A stretch of 64,000 bases of DNA from Myxococcales bacterium (GCA_016706225.1 JADJKB010000005.1:1054001-1118000), one strand, 5' to 3'; shown: positions 25,006 through 33,951, numbered from the stretch's first letter. Made by a program: numbers and translations. The notes: generated by a model not told the origin, from the letters alone.

Positions 25006-26502
25006 GTGGTAAGACCGCGACGCCTCCTCGCGCTCGCTATCGGCGTGGCGATGATTTGGTTCGTCGCCTGCGCCGAGAACGTCGGCGTCGACGATAGCCC
25101 CTCGGGGAGCGGGGGCGACGCTTCGACCGACGGGACCGCAGGGACGGCGGCGAAGGACGCGGGCGTGGCCGGCAACGACAGCGGTTGGCCGACCGGGGGC
25201 TTCGGCTCCTCGTGCTCCAAGAACAGCGATTGTGGTGTGGGGTTCTGCGCGGACATCGGCCAGAAGGCTCCGAAGTTCGCCTGTGTGGTCGCCTGCCAGA
25301 CGGGCAAGGCGTGCCCGCCGAACGGCTACTGTGCCTTCCACCCGACCCACGGTTACACCTGCTTCCCGGACGATGGGAATCAGTGCGCCAAGTGCAGCGT
25401 CGACGGCGAGTGCCCGCACGTTGGCGACCACTGCACCCCTTCACCCAAGATTGATCGCTTCTGTGCGCGGGATTGCTCGTTCGACGCCAACTGCGGGGCC
25501 GGCTTCGAGTGTGTCGCCGTGGGCAGTTACCCGCCGGGCAAACCCCCGCCCCTCGGCGACGCAGGCACCCCGGACGCTGCCGTCGGCGAGGCCGGCGCGC
25601 CAACTCAACCGCTGAAGATGTGTGTGCCGGTAGGCGGAGACAGCTGTCCGTGCAACAGCAAGCGCGAAGGCGTGAAGCGCCGCTGCACTCAGACCGTGGG
25701 TTCGGTGACCTGCGAGGGCACGGAGACCTGTAACGCCGGGAACCAGAAGTGGGAGGGCTGCACCGCGACCGCCCCCAGTCCAGAGGTGTGTGACGGTGCG
25801 GACAACGACTGCAACGGCACGCCCGACGACGGTCCGACGGACCTCTGCGCGGGCCAAGGCGCGCTGCCGCACGGCAAGTGGGCGTGTAATTTCGGCGCGT
25901 GCGAGATCGGTTCGTGCGACGCAGGCTGGGCGGCCTATCCGCCCGGACCGGCCAAGACCGGCTGCACCTGTGCCGTCGATGCCAGCGAGCCGGCGAACAG
26001 CACCTGCAGCGCAACCGCGACCGCCGTTGGCAGCGTCAGCGACGCGAGTGTCACCCCGTTGACGATCAAGGGAACTCTCAGCAGCGTGACGGACGAGGAC
26101 TGGTGGCGCTTCGACACCGTCGACAGCAACGAGACCTCGACCAACAGCTACCACATCAGGATCGAGTTCACGGCGCCCGCGTCCAACAGCGAGTTCGTGT
26201 TCGACGTGATCCGCGGCGCGAAGTGCGGCACGCCGGACGCCAAACATTCGGGCCTGACGAGCTACGACTGGTGCGTCGACGGCACCGGCACCGTGGGCGG
26301 CAAGACCGTGGGCGAAAAGAGCTGCGGCGCAACCGCACCGATCCACTGCGGCCCCCACAGCAAGCCGTATTTGCTGCGGGTGAAACGCGCGACCGGGGCG
26401 ACGGGGACCTGCACGCAGTACAACCTGAAGGTCACCGCCAAAGGCGGCGCCGCCTGCGATTTCACCCAGGCGTGTGACACCCAGATCGACGAGAACCCCT
26501 GA
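25006..26502 (+). CDS. Cys-rich MopE-motif lipoprotein
   Basis: A 498-residue protein starting at GTG (MVRPRRLLALAIG signal, lipobox FVAC, Cys about 22), then a Gly/Asp/Ser linker and a long Cys-rich region with repeated CSxNSDC/CxxDxxC modules (SCSKNSDCGVGFC, CSVDGECPHVGDHC, CSFDANCGAGFEC). A MopE-type motif PEVCDGADNDCNGTPDDG sits at about 265-282. A beta-sandwich-like C-terminal region follows (EDWWRFDTVDSNETS, YHIRIEFTAP), resembling pre-peptidase C-terminal domains. It is predicted to be surface-anchored; function unknown. It is divergent from the zinc-ribbon gene. Confidence 0.82.
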   Translation: MVRPRRLLALAIGVAMIWFVACAENVGVDDSPSGSGGDASTDGTAGTAAKDAGVAGNDSGWPTGGFGSSCSKNSDCGVGFCADIGQKAPKFACVVACQTGKACPPNGYCAFHPTHGYTCFPDDGNQCAKCSVDGECPHVGDHCTPSPKIDRFCARDCSFDANCGAGFECVAVGSYPPGKPPPLGDAGTPDAAVGEAGAPTQPLKMCVPVGGDSCPCNSKREGVKRRCTQTVGSVTCEGTETCNAGNQKWEGCTATAPSPEVCDGADNDCNGTPDDGPTDLCAGQGALPHGKWACNFGACEIGSCDAGWAAYPPGPAKTGCTCAVDASEPANSTCSATATAVGSVSDASVTPLTIKGTLSSVTDEDWWRFDTVDSNETSTNSYHIRIEFTAPASNSEFVFDVIRGAKCGTPDAKHSGLTSYDWCVDGTGTVGGKTVGEKSCGATAPIHCGPHSKPYLLRVKRATGATGTCTQYNLKVTAKGGAACDFTQACDTQIDENP

Positions 26503-26529
26503 GCTTCGCCTGCTGCGAGCGCCGCGGTG

Positions 26530-27126
26530 TCAGCGGTCCTGGTCGGGGCTGATCCGCTCGAGCAACGACTGCAGCATGCGGTAGGTGAGCCCCCAGACCA
26601 TCCGGCCTTCCACGTCCCAGGCGGGGAGCTCGAGTGACTGCCCGTCGAACACGTAGCTGATGCTGGTTGCGCCTTCACCGCTGGCGAGGGCCGTGAGTGG
26701 CGCCCAGATTGCCTCCTCGACCTCGACGTTCGGGCGGAGAACCGGCTCGCCCTCCAGCTCGAAGACAAACGGCGCGATGGTCATCCCGACCCGTCGCCCG
26801 CGCGCGATCGCGGGCAAGAGGGCCAGGGGCCCGAGCAGACGCGCCGAGCGTCTCAAGTCGAGGCCGAGCTCTTCGAGAGTCTCGCGTTCGGCGGTCGCGA
26901 GCAGGTGACGGTCGGTCGTGTCGTAGCGGCCTCCGGGAAACGCCATGTGACCCGACCACGGGTCCTGCTCGTGCTCCGCGCGGCGGATCAACAGCACCTC
27001 CGCTCCCGTCGCACCGGGGCGCAGCACCGCGGCCACGGCTGCGTAGCTGCCGTCGGACCCAGGTCGGGCCGGTTCGCCTGCGGGCGAGAGTGCGCGCCGG
27101 ATGGGCGAGAGCTCGACTCGGGCCAC
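26530..27126 (-). CDS. Nudix hydrolase (CoA pyrophosphatase-like)
   Basis: A 198-residue protein with VLLIRRAEHEQDPWSGHMAFPGGR followed by the Nudix helix region ATAERETLEELGLDL, whose REtxEExGL part supplies the Mg-binding glutamates. The DPWSGHMAFPGG context is typical of NudL/CoA-type pyrophosphatases that cleave CoA or acyl-CoA to phosphopantetheine products. It lies 7 bases after the acyl-CoA dehydrogenase gene on the same strand, which fits a role in CoA-ester turnover; the exact substrate is inference. Confidence 0.87.
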   Translation of the reverse strand: MARVELSPIRRALSPAGEPARPGSDGSYAAVAAVLRPGATGAEVLLIRRAEHEQDPWSGHMAFPGGRYDTTDRHLLATAERETLEELGLDLRRSARLLGPLALLPAIARGRRVGMTIAPFVFELEGEPVLRPNVEVEEAIWAPLTALASGEGATSISYVFDGQSLELPAWDVEGRMVWGLTYRMLQSLLERISPDQDR

Positions 27127-27133
27127 GCTCGGA

Positions 27134-28270
27134 CTACCTCAAGAGATCGCGCGCGACCACCATGCGCTGGATCTCGCTCGTGCCTTCGTAGATGGTCGTG
27201 ACGCGCACGTCGCGCAGAAAGCGCTCCACCGGGAACTCTCGGATGTAGCCGTAGCCGCCGTGGATCTGCATGGCACGATTGCAGACCTTGTTCGCCGCCT
27301 CGCTGGCGAACAGCTTCGACATCGACGCCTCGCGCGTGAACGGCACGCCCTTCTCCTTGAGCACGGCCGCACGCAGGCACAAGAGGCGCGCGGCCTCGAG
27401 CTCGGTGGCGCTGTCAGCGAGCATCCACTTGATGGCCTGAAAATCCGCGATCGGTCGGCCGAACGCCTGGCGCTGTTGGGCGTAGGTCACGGCCGCTTCG
27501 AGGGCGGCGTGGCCGATGCCAATGGCCTGCGCCGAGATGCCGATCCGCCCGCCGTCGAGGGCCATCATCGCGATGCGAAAGCCCATGCCCTCGTCGCCGA
27601 GCCGTGCGTCGGCTTTGACCCGGCAGTCTTCGAAGGTGAGCGGCACCGTGTTCGAGGCGCGGAGCCCGTGTTTGTTCTCGGGGCGTCCGATGCTCAGCCC
27701 CGGAGCGCCGGCCTCGACCAGGAAGCAAGAGATGCCCTTGGCACCCGCTGCGCCGGTGCGGGCCCACACCACCAAGAGCCCAGCGTAGCCGCCGTTGGTG
27801 ATCCACTGTTTCTGCCCGTTGATGACGTAGCCGTCGTCGGTTTTGCGGGCCGTCGTCCCCAGGTTCGCGGCGTCGCTGCCGGCGCCGGGCTCACTCAACG
27901 CGAACGCCCCGGTCACGTACTCCCCGCTGACCAGGCGAGGCAGGTGTTGCTCGCGCTGAGCGTCGCTGCCGAAGGCCTGCACGACCTCGCCCACCATGCT
28001 GGTGACGGCCATGGTCACCGCGGTGGAGGCGCAGGCGCGGGCGATCTCCTGCATGGCCAGCGCGTAGGCGACCACTCCGGCTTCGGAGCCCCCGTACTCA
28101 CTCCGAAGGTTCACCCCGAACAGACCCTGGGCGGCGAGGCCCGCCACGATGTCCTTGGGAAAGGTCCCGCTCTTGTCGAGCTCCGCTGCGGCAGGAGCGA
28201 TGACCCGCGTCGCGAAGTCGCGCGCGGAACTTTCGACCATTCGTTGTGTCTCGTTCAGCTCGAGCTCCAT
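27134..28270 (-). CDS. Acyl-CoA dehydrogenase
   Basis: A 378-residue flavoenzyme of the short/medium-chain acyl-CoA dehydrogenase family, oxidising acyl-CoA to enoyl-CoA with ETF as acceptor. Visible: GAFALSEPGAGSDAANL (FAD/substrate loop), WITNGGYAGLLVVWART, KHGLRASNTVPLTFEDCRV, QRQAFGRPIADFQAI, and the C-terminal MQIHGGYGYIREFPVERFLRDVR and TTIYEGTSEIQRMVVAR, where YEGTSE contains the usual catalytic Glu. An ATG five codons upstream (28285) is an equally possible start. First gene of a two-gene unit with the Nudix hydrolase. Confidence 0.94.
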   Translation of the reverse strand: MELELNETQRMVESSARDFATRVIAPAAAELDKSGTFPKDIVAGLAAQGLFGVNLRSEYGGSEAGVVAYALAMQEIARACASTAVTMAVTSMVGEVVQAFGSDAQREQHLPRLVSGEYVTGAFALSEPGAGSDAANLGTTARKTDDGYVINGQKQWITNGGYAGLLVVWARTGAAGAKGISCFLVEAGAPGLSIGRPENKHGLRASNTVPLTFEDCRVKADARLGDEGMGFRIAMMALDGGRIGISAQAIGIGHAALEAAVTYAQQRQAFGRPIADFQAIKWMLADSATELEAARLLCLRAAVLKEKGVPFTREASMSKLFASEAANKVCNRAMQIHGGYGYIREFPVERFLRDVRVTTIYEGTSEIQRMVVARDLLR

Positions 28271-28445
28271 GGCGGCGGGTGTCATAGCACGGAGGAACCA
28301 ACGGGGGGCGCGGCGCGCGAGCCCGCGCCGGGGTTCCGACCGGAGCCCTGCCGGGCGGCAGAGCGGGCTCGCCGTCCGGATGGAAAAACCGCGCGAGCCC
28401 CCAGCCGGCTTTTCGTCTGGCGCGACCGCGTCTAGGCTGCGCGCG

Positions 28446-30182
28446 ATGCACAAGCTCGGAAAGCTCCTCACGTCATCGCTCCTGGTCACGGCTTTCCTCG
28501 GCGGCTCGCCGGATGCCCGAGCGCTGCCAGGTTTTTACGTGGGCAAGAAGGCCAGCGTGGGCACGGCTCACGCGACCCACATCGCGGTGATCCCCAAGGG
28601 CGAGACCACGATCGTCAGTGTGATGCCGGACTACGACGGCGCACTCGATCCGTTCGCGCTGGTGATGCCCGTGCCCGCCGACGTGACCGCCGACAAGATC
28701 AAGACCTTGAAGCGTGAGTTCGTCGACCGGCTCGAGATGATGACGGCGCCACGATTCATGGAGTTCTGGGAGATGGATCCGTGCGATCCGGGTCCACTCG
28801 AGCAAGAGTGGGAGCGCTCCAAGCTCGCCAGCGCGGACACCGCGTTCCTCGGTGGCGGACAGGTGGGCGGCGAGAAGAAGGTGCCGAAGGAGATGCTGCT
28901 CACCGTGGAGCCCGACTTCAAAGAGGGCGAGTACACGATGAGCCTGCTCGGCAAGGATCAAACCGGAGATCTGGCAGGTTTTCTCAAGGGCAAGGGTTAC
29001 ATCCTGACGGACCAGGGGGCGGCGGCCATCAAGCCCTACGTCGAGGCCGGCATGAACATCCTGGTGGCCGAGGTCGACACCAAACGCGTCGAGCTGGTGG
29101 GCGGCGAGCGTGCGTCACTGTCGCCAATCCGTTATTCCACGCAGACCGCCGTCACGAAATTCCCGGAAAAACTCGGCCTGGTGAACATCGACAAGAAACA
29201 AGAGACGTTCATCTACGTGCTGTCGCCGGACCAGCGTTACGAGGTGAAGAACTACGGCAACATCTTTCCTCCGACCAACATCAACGTCGACTTCTCGGTG
29301 AAGGAGCGCGTCGGCGAGTTTTACGCCGCGATCCACGACATGATCCAGGAGAAGGACCCGAAGGCCTTCCTGGTCGAGTACGCCTGGCCTGCCGAAGGCT
29401 GCGGACAGCCCTGCCAGAACGAGCCGCTCCTGCCCCACGAGCTCTTGAGCCTCGGGGGTGACGTGCTGGAGCTCAGTGTGCCCGAGGAGGAGCGAAATCC
29501 GGTGCCGCCGGAGCTCACGGAGGCGGAGAAGAAGGCGCAAGAAGCAGAGCTGAAGGAGCTGAAGCCGGCGGAGCGTCCCAAGGCGAAGAAGGAAATGGAG
29601 GCGGAGCGGAAGGAGCTGTTCCGGCGCAAGGCGCTCCTGGCTCGGCAGAAGTATCTCGTGACTCGACTGCACCACCGCTTCGACGCGACGAACCTGCCCA
29701 ACGATCCCGAGATCGGGCCAGCGGGTCACATCGCCGGCGGCGCGAAGCTCCCGAAGGGAGAGAAGCTGGAGATCTCCACCGAGGTGAAGCCGGCGGACAA
29801 GAGCCAGCTGCAGACGCGGTACCTCACCTTCCACCCCTGGAAGGGCATGATGAAGTGCGACAGTCCCGAGCGCTGGCGCTGGGGCAAACCGCCGCGGGAC
29901 TACCGTGGGCTGCGCAAGACCTGGGTCGCTGCCGACCTGACCCGGAAGGACCGTAAGCAGATCGATCCCAAGAAGGTCGTGCTCACTCCAATCCAGTCGC
30001 TGGGGCTGACGGGAGCGCCGCCGGCGGACGCCGCGGACGCTGGTGCCGACGCCGGGACGGGCGCACCGGAGAAGAAGAAGGGTTGCGGTTGCACGACGCC
30101 GGGCGGCGGCGCTGGGAGCGCTGGGTTCAGCGTCTGGGCAGCGCTCCTCGTGGCTGGAGCTCTGCTTCGACGACGCAGGTGA
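28446..30182 (+). CDS. DUF2330 protein with MYXO-CTERM-like sorting tail
   Basis: A 578-residue exported protein: signal peptide (MHKLGKLLTSSLLVTAFLGG ... ARA) and a DUF2330 domain (FYVGKKASVGTAHATHIAVI, ALDPFALVMPVPADV, NILVAEVDTKRVEL). A Lys/Glu-rich coiled-coil insertion lies at about 355-405 and another beta-rich part follows. The C-terminus has GCGCTTPGG, a hydrophobic helix and a terminal RRRR, matching the MYXO-CTERM layout (Cys motif, transmembrane segment, Arg cluster) used for cell-surface sorting in myxobacteria. Function of DUF2330 is unknown. The start at 28446 was chosen for the signal peptide. Confidence 0.88.
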   Translation: MHKLGKLLTSSLLVTAFLGGSPDARALPGFYVGKKASVGTAHATHIAVIPKGETTIVSVMPDYDGALDPFALVMPVPADVTADKIKTLKREFVDRLEMMTAPRFMEFWEMDPCDPGPLEQEWERSKLASADTAFLGGGQVGGEKKVPKEMLLTVEPDFKEGEYTMSLLGKDQTGDLAGFLKGKGYILTDQGAAAIKPYVEAGMNILVAEVDTKRVELVGGERASLSPIRYSTQTAVTKFPEKLGLVNIDKKQETFIYVLSPDQRYEVKNYGNIFPPTNINVDFSVKERVGEFYAAIHDMIQEKDPKAFLVEYAWPAEGCGQPCQNEPLLPHELLSLGGDVLELSVPEEERNPVPPELTEAEKKAQEAELKELKPAERPKAKKEMEAERKELFRRKALLARQKYLVTRLHHRFDATNLPNDPEIGPAGHIAGGAKLPKGEKLEISTEVKPADKSQLQTRYLTFHPWKGMMKCDSPERWRWGKPPRDYRGLRKTWVAADLTRKDRKQIDPKKVVLTPIQSLGLTGAPPADAADAGADAGTGAPEKKKGCGCTTPGGGAGSAGFSVWAALLVAGALLRRRR

Positions 30183-30197
30183 GTGGCGGTCGGGCCG

Positions 30198-31427
30198 CTA
30201 CTCGCTGTCGGGCTTCGAGCCGCGGGAGGCGGGCGGCGGGTCCTGGAACGGATCGGACACGCCACGGCGACCACGCTGGTGGAAGTAGACGCGCAGCATG
30301 TCGCGCGCGACCTCGTTGGCCTTGCGCCGCCAGGACTTGCCGTTCTCGAGCATCACGCTGACCACGACCTCAGGCTTGCGGCTCGGAGCAAAACCCGTGA
30401 ACCAGCTGGTAGTGGGGCCGCCCTTGTTCGCCTGCAGAGTTCCGGTCTTGCCCGCGACCCGCACGCGAGGCAGGTAGGGGCGCCCGGTCGGATCGCTGAA
30501 GGCTTCGGCGGAGGTCCCCTCGCGCACCGTGACCTCCATCATTTTCAGCAGGCGACTCGCGGTCCAATCGTCGGTGACTCGACCCAACATTTCGCGCTGA
30601 TCCGGGGCCTCGAAGCCCTCACTTTTGGCAACGATCCGCACCCGGATGCGGCGGCCACCCGCGGCGACCGTGTACGCGAGCTGGGCCGCGCCGAGCGGCG
30701 ACAGTGTGCTTCCGGTGAAACCGGCTGCCGCGCGCGCGAACTCGAGATCGCCGAACGGCAACGACGACGTGCCGAGCGGAATCTTGGCGTCGAACGGCAG
30801 GGACTGATTGAAGCCAAAACGCCGCGCGGCGTCCGCCAGCTCGTCGCGGGACAGGTGTTCGGTCACCAGCTGCGCGTAGGCGGCGTTGCGACTGTGCCCG
30901 AGGGCGAGAAAGAATGGGGAACAGATCACCCGACCTGTGTGGGGTGCCTCGAGGTGGCGCCGTTCGATGCCGTGTGTTCCACCTGAAGTGCACACCTCGG
31001 TGCGCGGATCGACCGTACGTTGCTCGAGCAGCGCCGCCGTCGTCACCAGCTTGAATACACTGGCTGCGGGCTGTCGCGCGCCGAGCAACACGGAACCCTC
31101 CGGACTCTTGCCGCGCGTGTACTCGGCGAACGCGAGCAGGCGACCGGTCCGCGCGTGGATCAACGTCACGGCGCCCTGCACTGGACGTGCCAGCGCAAGC
31201 AGGCGCCGCGCCGCGCGCTGCAGCTTCGGATCGAGCGTGAGCACCGCGTTCCCACCCTTGGTGAGCGGCGCCGTGGCTTCGTGATCCGAGACGCTGATCC
31301 GGGTGAGGTCGACCTCGGGGGTTCGGTCCTCGTCCGCCCGCACCACGCGCGGCATCAGCGCGACGAGAGCGGCAATCGACAGGGCGCTCGCCGCGCCCGA
31401 GATCAGCGGGCGGAGCCTCGTTTCCAC
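30198..31427 (-). CDS. Penicillin-binding protein, transpeptidase domain only
   Basis: A 409-residue protein: GTG start, an N-terminal signal/anchor (LISGAASALSIAALVALMP), then a class B-like transpeptidase domain. Catalytic motifs are in order: ASVFK (S-x-x-K nucleophile) at about 123-127, HSRNA (SxN) at about 178-180 and AGKTGT (KTG) at about 325-330, plus LDPKLQRAARRLL and TGRLLAF strands typical of the family. It lacks the large pedestal domain of PBP2/PBP3, resembling stand-alone PbpA/FtsI-like enzymes. It should cross-link peptidoglycan or bind beta-lactams. Convergent with the DUF2330 gene, 15 bases apart. Confidence 0.9.
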   Translation of the reverse strand: METRLRPLISGAASALSIAALVALMPRVVRADEDRTPEVDLTRISVSDHEATAPLTKGGNAVLTLDPKLQRAARRLLALARPVQGAVTLIHARTGRLLAFAEYTRGKSPEGSVLLGARQPAASVFKLVTTAALLEQRTVDPRTEVCTSGGTHGIERRHLEAPHTGRVICSPFFLALGHSRNAAYAQLVTEHLSRDELADAARRFGFNQSLPFDAKIPLGTSSLPFGDLEFARAAAGFTGSTLSPLGAAQLAYTVAAGGRRIRVRIVAKSEGFEAPDQREMLGRVTDDWTASRLLKMMEVTVREGTSAEAFSDPTGRPYLPRVRVAGKTGTLQANKGGPTTSWFTGFAPSRKPEVVVSVMLENGKSWRRKANEVARDMLRVYFHQRGRRGVSDPFQDPPPASRGSKPDSE

Positions 31428-31534
31428 GCTGGTATTGGTAAGCGTTCAGGTTCCCCTCGGCCAACTTGCCCGCGGCATGTTTTATCAAGTACTTCGATAA
31501 CTTGTCGCAGGTAGGATAATGTAGGTTCGAAGTT

Positions 31535-31557
31535 GGCCCCGAGCTGGAGTCGGGGCC
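31535..31557 (+). promoter_or_regulatory. 5'-UTR hairpin upstream of the PilZ gene
   Basis: GGCCCCGA-gctggag-TCGGGGCC forms a perfect 8-bp stem 30 bases before the ATG at 31588, just ahead of the strong GGAGG ribosome-binding site. An AT-richer patch with GATAAT (31515-31520) upstream is a plausible -10. Confidence 0.45.
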
Positions 31558-31587
31558 TACGATCTCGACGGAGCACGGAGGATTTTC

Positions 31588-31920
31588 ATGGAACGTCGAG
31601 TGGGCCTCAGGGGACGAACCGATTTCGGAGTCGTCGCGCACGACGGCGTGCTCGCCTCGCGCTGTCGCGGCATCGAGGTCTCGCCAACCGGCATCATCGT
31701 GGACCGCGGGCGTACGCCCGCGGAGCACCACCAGGGATTGCTGCAGAAGCTCGTGCTTCGGCTCCCGGAACGGAGTCTGCCAATCACGGTGTGGGCGCGG
31801 TCAGTGTGGGTGCGTGGGACCCATCAAGCCTTTCGCTTCGTCAGGATGTGTGATGCGGACCGGCTGACGCTGGCGGAGCACCTGGACGTGCTCACGCTGC
31901 GAGGAGCCCTGGTCGCGTGA
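31588..31920 (+). CDS. PilZ-like domain protein
   Basis: A 110-residue single-domain protein beginning MERRVGLRGRTDF, with a basic N-terminal arginine cluster, then SRCRGIEVSPTGIIVDRG and beta strands KLVLRLPERSLPI, VWARSVWVRG. The Arg cluster plus VSPTG corresponds to the RxxxR and (D/N)xSxxG motifs of c-di-GMP-binding PilZ domains, though the acidic first position is Glu rather than Asp/Asn. Binding is therefore plausible, not certain. The start has GGAGG at good spacing. It is divergent from the PBP gene, and the coiled-coil lipoprotein begins 11 bases downstream. Confidence 0.75.
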   Translation: MERRVGLRGRTDFGVVAHDGVLASRCRGIEVSPTGIIVDRGRTPAEHHQGLLQKLVLRLPERSLPITVWARSVWVRGTHQAFRFVRMCDADRLTLAEHLDVLTLRGALVA

Positions 31921-31931
31921 GGGTAATGACC

Positions 31932-32763
31932 ATGAATCAAGTTGCACGGGTGGGCGCGCTGGCGCTCGTGGGTTTCAGCGTCGTTGGCTGCGTGGTGCCG
32001 GCGGCTCGTTACGAAGAGGCACGCTCGGCGATTCCGGGTGGAGCAAGAGGCTCACCGTCGCACCCAGGAGCGCCTGACCGAGGTGAGCCGTGACATGGAG
32101 CGGCTGCACGCATCACTGAGCTTGCGCGAGAGGAAGCTGGAGCAGCTCGAGACCGAGCTGGCCGAGCAGCGACTCTCGGCGGACGTAGCGGGTACCGAGC
32201 GAAAGTTCGCCACGGAGATGGTGGAACAGCTGCGCGGAGAGCTCGGTCGAACCGGTGAGCACCTGCGGGAGTTTGCTGGCGAAAGGGCCAAGCTCTCGCT
32301 GGCGCTCGACGCCGCCGAAGCGCGCGCTCGCCGGCTGTCGGCCTGCGAGGCCTCGCAGGCCGACAACGCAGCCATCGTGCGAGATCTGGCCGTGGCGCTG
32401 CACGAGCCGATCGCTCAGGGCGAGGTCGAGGTCTCCGTGCTCGAGGGGCGGCCCGTCGTGCGCATCAACTCGTCGGAGCTGGTCGGCGAGACGGCGGGAG
32501 AGATCGGGCAAAAGGTGATCACCGCGATCGCCGCCATCACGGCTCGCCATGCCGAAAGTCGGGTGGCCATTCGCGAGACCGGCAACGTCCCGGCGGCGGA
32601 AGCGGCCAAGCGCCTCCGCAGCGTGAGCGACGCGTTGACCAAGAGTGGTCTCGGTGCGGCGCGGCTCGAGCTCTCACCAGCGGCGACACCGACCGCGGCC
32701 ACACCAGCCCTCGAGTTGAGCGTGTTCGCGGCCGACGACGTCGCGCCCGAAGTGGAGAAGTAA
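31932..32763 (+). pseudogene. Coiled-coil lipoprotein interrupted by a one-base shift
   Basis: The first frame starts at ATG 31932 (GAGGG eight bases upstream) and gives MNQVARVGALALVGFSVVGC, a clean lipoprotein signal, then VVPAARYEEARSAI before it derails at CC 32034-32035. The next frame continues without a gap of sense as RVEQEAHRRTQERLTEVSRD and runs as a long coiled coil (about 40-130) to a C-terminal alpha/beta domain with repeated Ala/Ser, stopping at 32763. Removing one C gives a single ~276-residue lipoprotein. Either a sequencing indel or a true frameshift. The second frame alone (start 31942) lacks any signal peptide. Confidence 0.72.
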
Positions 32764-32812
32764 GGGAGCGACCGCCGCGTCCGACGCGGAGCAGGCCAGA
32801 GAGGCAGAGAGT

Positions 32813-32874
32813 TCACAGGAAGGCGGAAGGCAGGAAGGAAAATTTTCTCTTTCCGCCGTTCCGCCTTCCTGTGA
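32813..32874. terminator. Long bidirectional hairpin between convergent genes
   Basis: TCACAGGAAGGCGGAA (32813-32828) and TTCCGCCTTCCTGTGA (32859-32874) are perfect 16-bp inverted repeats around an AT-rich loop that includes AAAATTTT. It lies between the stops of the coiled-coil lipoprotein (plus) and the small hypothetical gene (minus), as expected for a shared terminator. Confidence 0.65.
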
Positions 32875-32914
32875 TTCCTCTGCTCTCCTCTGCTCTCCTC
32901 TCCTCTCGTCGCTG

Positions 32915-33172
32915 TCAGTCGGCTTGGCGGGGGCGGAACGTGATGTCGATCTCCAGGGCGTCGTCCGGGTTTCGACCGCGGGGAGCGGGTAGGGCGCTGA
33001 AGCGGGGGTGAGCCCGGAGCGCCGCGAACACCGCGCGCAAGAGCTCCGGCTTCAGCTCGCGCTCGAAGCGCTGGAACCAGGCATACCCGTCTTCGTCCCC
33101 CTCGTACTCGTCGCCGAAGGTCGCCGTGAGGTGGAGGTCGATGCTGAAGCTGCGCTCTTCCCGGTGGTCCAT
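32915..33172 (-). CDS. Small hypothetical protein
   Basis: An 85-residue acidic protein (MDHREERSFSIDLHLTATF, then an acidic Asp/Glu/Gly turn, FQRFERELKPELLRAVFAAL, ending in a DALEIDITFRPR strand). No family recognised. The ATG at 33172 is preferred; a TTG at 33223, 8 bases after the upstream lipoprotein stop, would add 17 residues and cannot be excluded. Gene order suggests co-transcription with that lipoprotein. Confidence 0.65.
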   Translation of the reverse strand: MDHREERSFSIDLHLTATFGDEYEGDEDGYAWFQRFERELKPELLRAVFAALRAHPRFSALPAPRGRNPDDALEIDITFRPRQAD

Positions 33173-33231
33173 GTCCCACGGAGTCTTCGACTCGATGGGG
33201 CCGCTCCGCAAGGGTCGGGCCAAAAGCCCGT

Positions 33232-33951
33232 TCAGAGCTCGAAGCTGACCTTGGCGGGCCAGCTGCCCGGCGACGGGAATTTCGTGCTCTTCAGCACATC
33301 AACCAGGCAGTCCACCACCGCCTCTCCCTGTTCGTCGGACGCTGCGACGCCCGCCGCGAGCACTCTCCCGTCGGTACCCACGTAGGCGGTCGCGCTGAAC
33401 GAACCCGGAGCGCCTCCCTTGCACTTCTTGATCTCACCCGCGCGCGAGCCAATTGAGCCGCTGACCCGGCCGCTGTCCCACTCCGTGGGTGGACGCACGT
33501 CGTTCGGGGGATCGAAGTCGAACCCCTTGCGGGCGAGCCCCACCTGGCCGCCCACCGGTGCTGGCCACTGGGCGGCGCGGAGTGCATCGAGCATACAACG
33601 CTCGGTCTCGCGGTCCCCCAGCGACGACTTCTCCAGGTGAGCATGCACGACCCTGCCTTGCAGGTCGATCTTCACGAAGAACCCGGCCTGACCCCCGATG
33701 AACTCGACCCGCTTGGCGCCGTCCGCCAGACAACGCTCGAGCTTCTTCAAGCTGGCCCCGAACGCCTTGGTGATCTTGCCCTCGTCGAGGGCGCCGATCT
33801 CCGCCGAGACGTCCAGCACCGGGCCGTCCGCGTGCTCGTCAGCCTCCTCTTGGTGTTTGGGCGCGGTCTTCGGCGGGGGCTCACTCCCACCACACGCGGC
33901 GATCGAGGACAGAAAGGCAGAGGCGGCGGCGAGGGCCCGGAGGTTGCACAT
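33232..33951 (-). CDS. Lipoprotein with two AgmX/PglI-like repeats
   Basis: A 239-residue lipoprotein (lipobox SIAAC, Cys 20) with an acidic/Pro linker and two similar beta-alpha-beta units: one from about 65 (KKLERCLADGAKRVEFIGGQ ... GRVVHAHLEKSSLG ... ERCMLDALRAAQWP) and one from about 165 (GEIKKCKGG ... GRVLAAGVAAS ... VVDCLVDVLKSTKFPSPG). Each has a Cys in its last helix, the pattern of AgmX/PglI C-terminal/TonB-C-like energy-transducing domains in myxobacteria. Likely periplasmic; role unknown. Confidence 0.78.
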   Translation of the reverse strand: MCNLRALAAASAFLSSIAACGGSEPPPKTAPKHQEEADEHADGPVLDVSAEIGALDEGKITKAFGASLKKLERCLADGAKRVEFIGGQAGFFVKIDLQGRVVHAHLEKSSLGDRETERCMLDALRAAQWPAPVGGQVGLARKGFDFDPPNDVRPPTEWDSGRVSGSIGSRAGEIKKCKGGAPGSFSATAYVGTDGRVLAAGVAASDEQGEAVVDCLVDVLKSTKFPSPGSWPAKVSFEL

